DNA from: a virus
DNA length: 24,142 nt
Strand: one strand, 5' to 3'
IMG/VR virus record: IMGVR_UViG_3300025687_007041
Location: 1 to 24,142 of that record
A program made the translations under genes and the position numbers. The notes under the pieces were generated by a model. The model was not told where the DNA came from. It saw only the letters and a list, made by a program, of their open reading frames with translations, and ran no database searches. Numbering within the stretch: position 1 is the stretch's first letter; every line of letters starts with the position of its first letter. This document shows positions 22,359-24,142 of the stretch, piece by piece.

Positions 22359-23912
22359 TTAGAACTGCAAGATGATTTTAACGTCTTCTTTCTGAGAGGC
22401 AGATCTGGTTACAGATGGCCTGTTGTCAACATAAACGATGTTTCCAGAGTATTTTTCGACTTCTGGGTCAGCCAGTCCAGACACAAATGTCTGTCCCAGG
22501 TAGTATGTTCTGTTATTTATTACCGTTGAGACACCCTGGAAAGCGGTGCTGATTGACAAATTGATGCTTCCACCACGAACAGTCAAGTCACCACTGTTGG
22601 GAGTCGCTGTGAAACGATTTTCTCTGAAACCATAAACAGGACTTGTGTTCAAAGTGCCGTCAGAATTGAATCCACAGTTAGTTCTGTCCTGCCAATATTT
22701 CAAAACACCAGTTGTTTGGTCATAAGAAACAACTCTTCCAACCGCAGTTGACCCAACACCAACGGTTTGAGTGACATATGAGTCAGCAGTGAAGGTTGCT
22801 TCACTATATCCAGCACCTGCAAGGCGAACTGCGTAAGTTGCAGCTGCTTTATCGGTGTCCAAAATGCTTGATGATCCTTCTGCAAGAGGATTTTCGATCA
22901 ATCCGACCCTTGCAAATTGATTTCCAGTGATGAAATCAGGATTTTCAGTGTCATTTTCAAATCTAGCGTAAGTCAGGACGTTAAATGCGCCCAATTCGCG
23001 GTAAATATCCCTTCCATGACCGCCATTTGGGGGAATAATGACGTTAAAAATGGGTGAAGTTGTCCCAGTTGGGACTCCACCTGCGACCAAATCGATTGTT
23101 CCAAAGGTATATCCTGTTCCACCGTCCGAAACTGTGACAGAATCGACTTTTGAGTCGTTATCAATCACAATTGTGCACTTTCCGCCTTGTCCATCGCCCA
23201 AAATTGGGACATTTCTGTAGGTTGAGTTCGCAGTTCCGAGTCCAACACCACGATTTCTGACCGTAACGATTTTCAATTGACCACTCGTACCAGCGTTTGT
23301 TCTAACGGCAGCGTTATCAGAGCTGGTATCCCAGTTACTTGGAGTTGGAATGTAATCTGTGGAGTCAAATTTGATCGCTTGAGATGGTTTGATAGTGTAA
23401 AGATACTTCCAAATGTAACCATCACCACTCGAACCAGCAGATCTGGGTTCCAAATCTGTAAAAGTTGGTTCATCCAAAGAAGGACCACCCTGATAATTGT
23501 TCTCAGGAGTGGCATTATTATAGAGACAGATATAAACTCTGAAATCAGAGTTCATCACATAAAAGTTTGAGTCATAGATGTCAAACGCACCAGAGGGTTC
23601 TGATGGATTTGAACGACTGATATCATTTCTCCACATGTCATATGTGGTTCCCGATGCCCAGGTAATCTTTCTCACAACCTGTGCAACATCGTTTGTATTG
23701 ACTTTTTTCAAAGCCAACATTGTGTCATAATAATCGTTAGACTCGTTCAGATTATCCTTTGGTGCAGGAGGATCTGTATCCCAAGTTGACGAGTAATTCG
23801 TCGCATTGGGAAGACCAATGAATGTGTAATAAGAATTTGATGTTGACTGGACGCCAGCAACAAAATTCTTGGCATTCAAAATACGAAGTTGGTCAGTAAT
23901 TATTGCTGCCAT
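22359..23912 (-). CDS. gp8: Baseplate wedge protein gp8
   Basis: A 517-residue protein beginning MAAIITDQLRILNAKNFVAG with YYTFIGLPNATNYSSTWDTD, KKVNTNDVAQVVRKITWASG and SNFYVMNSDFRVYICLYNN, then SGDGYIWKYLYTI, the typical opening of marine T4-like gp8. T4 gp8 is 334 residues and forms a dimeric wedge piece binding gp10, gp7 and gp6. The extra length is mainly after residue 220 and includes a beta repeat DSVTVSDGGTGYTFGTIDLV like those in gp14. It lies upstream of the DUF4815 protein with a 6-base gap and shares the same strand. An ATAAATA motif lies about 20-25 bases before its ATG; no strong Shine-Dalgarno. Confidence 0.82.
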   Translation of the reverse strand: MAAIITDQLRILNAKNFVAGVQSTSNSYYTFIGLPNATNYSSTWDTDPPAPKDNLNESNDYYDTMLALKKVNTNDVAQVVRKITWASGTTYDMWRNDISRSNPSEPSGAFDIYDSNFYVMNSDFRVYICLYNNATPENNYQGGPSLDEPTFTDLEPRSAGSSGDGYIWKYLYTIKPSQAIKFDSTDYIPTPSNWDTSSDNAAVRTNAGTSGQLKIVTVRNRGVGLGTANSTYRNVPILGDGQGGKCTIVIDNDSKVDSVTVSDGGTGYTFGTIDLVAGGVPTGTTSPIFNVIIPPNGGHGRDIYRELGAFNVLTYARFENDTENPDFITGNQFARVGLIENPLAEGSSSILDTDKAAATYAVRLAGAGYSEATFTADSYVTQTVGVGSTAVGRVVSYDQTTGVLKYWQDRTNCGFNSDGTLNTSPVYGFRENRFTATPNSGDLTVRGGSINLSISTAFQGVSTVINNRTYYLGQTFVSGLADPEVEKYSGNIVYVDNRPSVTRSASQKEDVKIILQF

Positions 23913-23930
23913 TGTGAGAAAGTTTTTCTT

Positions 23931-23937
23931 TATTTAT
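23931..23937 (-). promoter_or_regulatory. Late-promoter-like ATAAATA before gp8
   Basis: The minus strand reads CTAATAAATA in the 33-base gap between the upstream partial gene and gp8, 19-25 bases before the gp8 ATG. It is fully intergenic and matches six of seven bases of the CTAAATA copies. Confidence 0.5.
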
Positions 23938-23945
23938 TAGGGGAT

Positions 23946-24142
23946 TTAGGCGGTCGTGTAACCGACGTACCTAAGTGGGTTATAACGAGTAATCAAACCA
24001 GAAGTAGAAATTCCACTGTAACCTTGGTCACCATAGAAATTGAACGACTGAGCCGAAGTTTCCATGGTAATTTTGCCCCAACTAAAGTCACCCATGTAAG
24101 GTGCAGTTGTGTAACCAATGCTTCCTGCGTTATCGACGTTAA
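23946..24142 (-). CDS. Structural protein, C-terminal 64 residues only
   Basis: A partial frame entering from the right edge and ending at TAA. It reads NVDNAGSIGYTTAPYMGDFS, then WGKITMETSAQSFNFYGDQG, then YSGISTSGLITRYNPLRYVG and YTTA. The beta-rich, Gly/Ser/Thr/Tyr composition and the position directly upstream of gp8 fit another baseplate component; in T4 order this would be gp7, but too little is present to assign it. An ATAAATA motif between its stop and gp8 may separate transcription units. Confidence 0.6.
   Translation of the reverse strand, partial: NVDNAGSIGYTTAPYMGDFSWGKITMETSAQSFNFYGDQGYSGISTSGLITRYNPLRYVGYTTA

Noticed and set aside
22514-22520. ATAAATA on the minus strand inside gp8
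   Set aside because: It is deep in coding sequence with no gene start nearby, so it is treated as a chance match.

Overview
The window reads as a late-gene segment of a T4-like marine myovirus, most probably a cyanophage or close relative. The basis is a recognisable T4-order neck/tail series (gp8 ... gp13, gp14, gp15, gp16), the very large DUF4815-type baseplate-region protein typical of marine T4-like phages, tail-fibre proteins with Gly-X-Gln collagen-like tracts, and phage-borne glycan-type genes. No host genes, tRNAs, CRISPR array or integrase were seen. All gene calls rest on reading the translations and on family memory; no database search was possible.

Every supported gene lies on the minus strand, so transcription runs from right to left. 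From the right end: the C-terminus of an unidentified structural protein (23946-24142); gp8 baseplate wedge (22359-23912); a 2472-residue DUF4815-type virion protein (14934-22352) sitting where T4 has genes 9 to 12 and wac; a 72-residue coiled-coil protein; neck proteins gp13 and gp14; tail-completion protein gp15; and small terminase gp16 (10940-11371). After gp16 the T4 order breaks and gp17 is not seen. Instead come three small proteins (111, 106 and 84 aa), a 522-aa tail-fibre-like protein, a terminator, a 59-aa coiled-coil protein, a 1124-aa collagen-like fibre with an S74 autoproteolytic chaperone, a 57-aa fibre head and a 305-aa collagen-like fibre with a second S74 domain. The left end holds a GH130-like five-bladed-propeller protein overlapping an open frame of at least 875 codons that joins a TPR-like region, two tandem FkbM methyltransferase domains and a radical SAM domain, and runs off the window.

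Functionally the right half encodes baseplate, neck and packaging proteins, the middle encodes adhesive fibres that self-assemble through C-terminal chaperones, and the left end encodes enzymes that probably act on a glycan or surface substrate (inference). Genes are tightly packed with gaps of 0 to about 50 bases. An AT-rich CTAAATA/ATAAATA motif recurs at gene junctions on the coding strand and resembles the T4 late promoter TATAAATA.

The most unusual items are the TPR-FkbM-FkbM-radical SAM fusion with an AT-rich second methyltransferase copy, a tail-fibre gene apparently split by a one-base frame change, a promoter motif placed so that its transcripts would start inside a terminator hairpin, and a shared C-terminal signature on consecutive small and fibre proteins.
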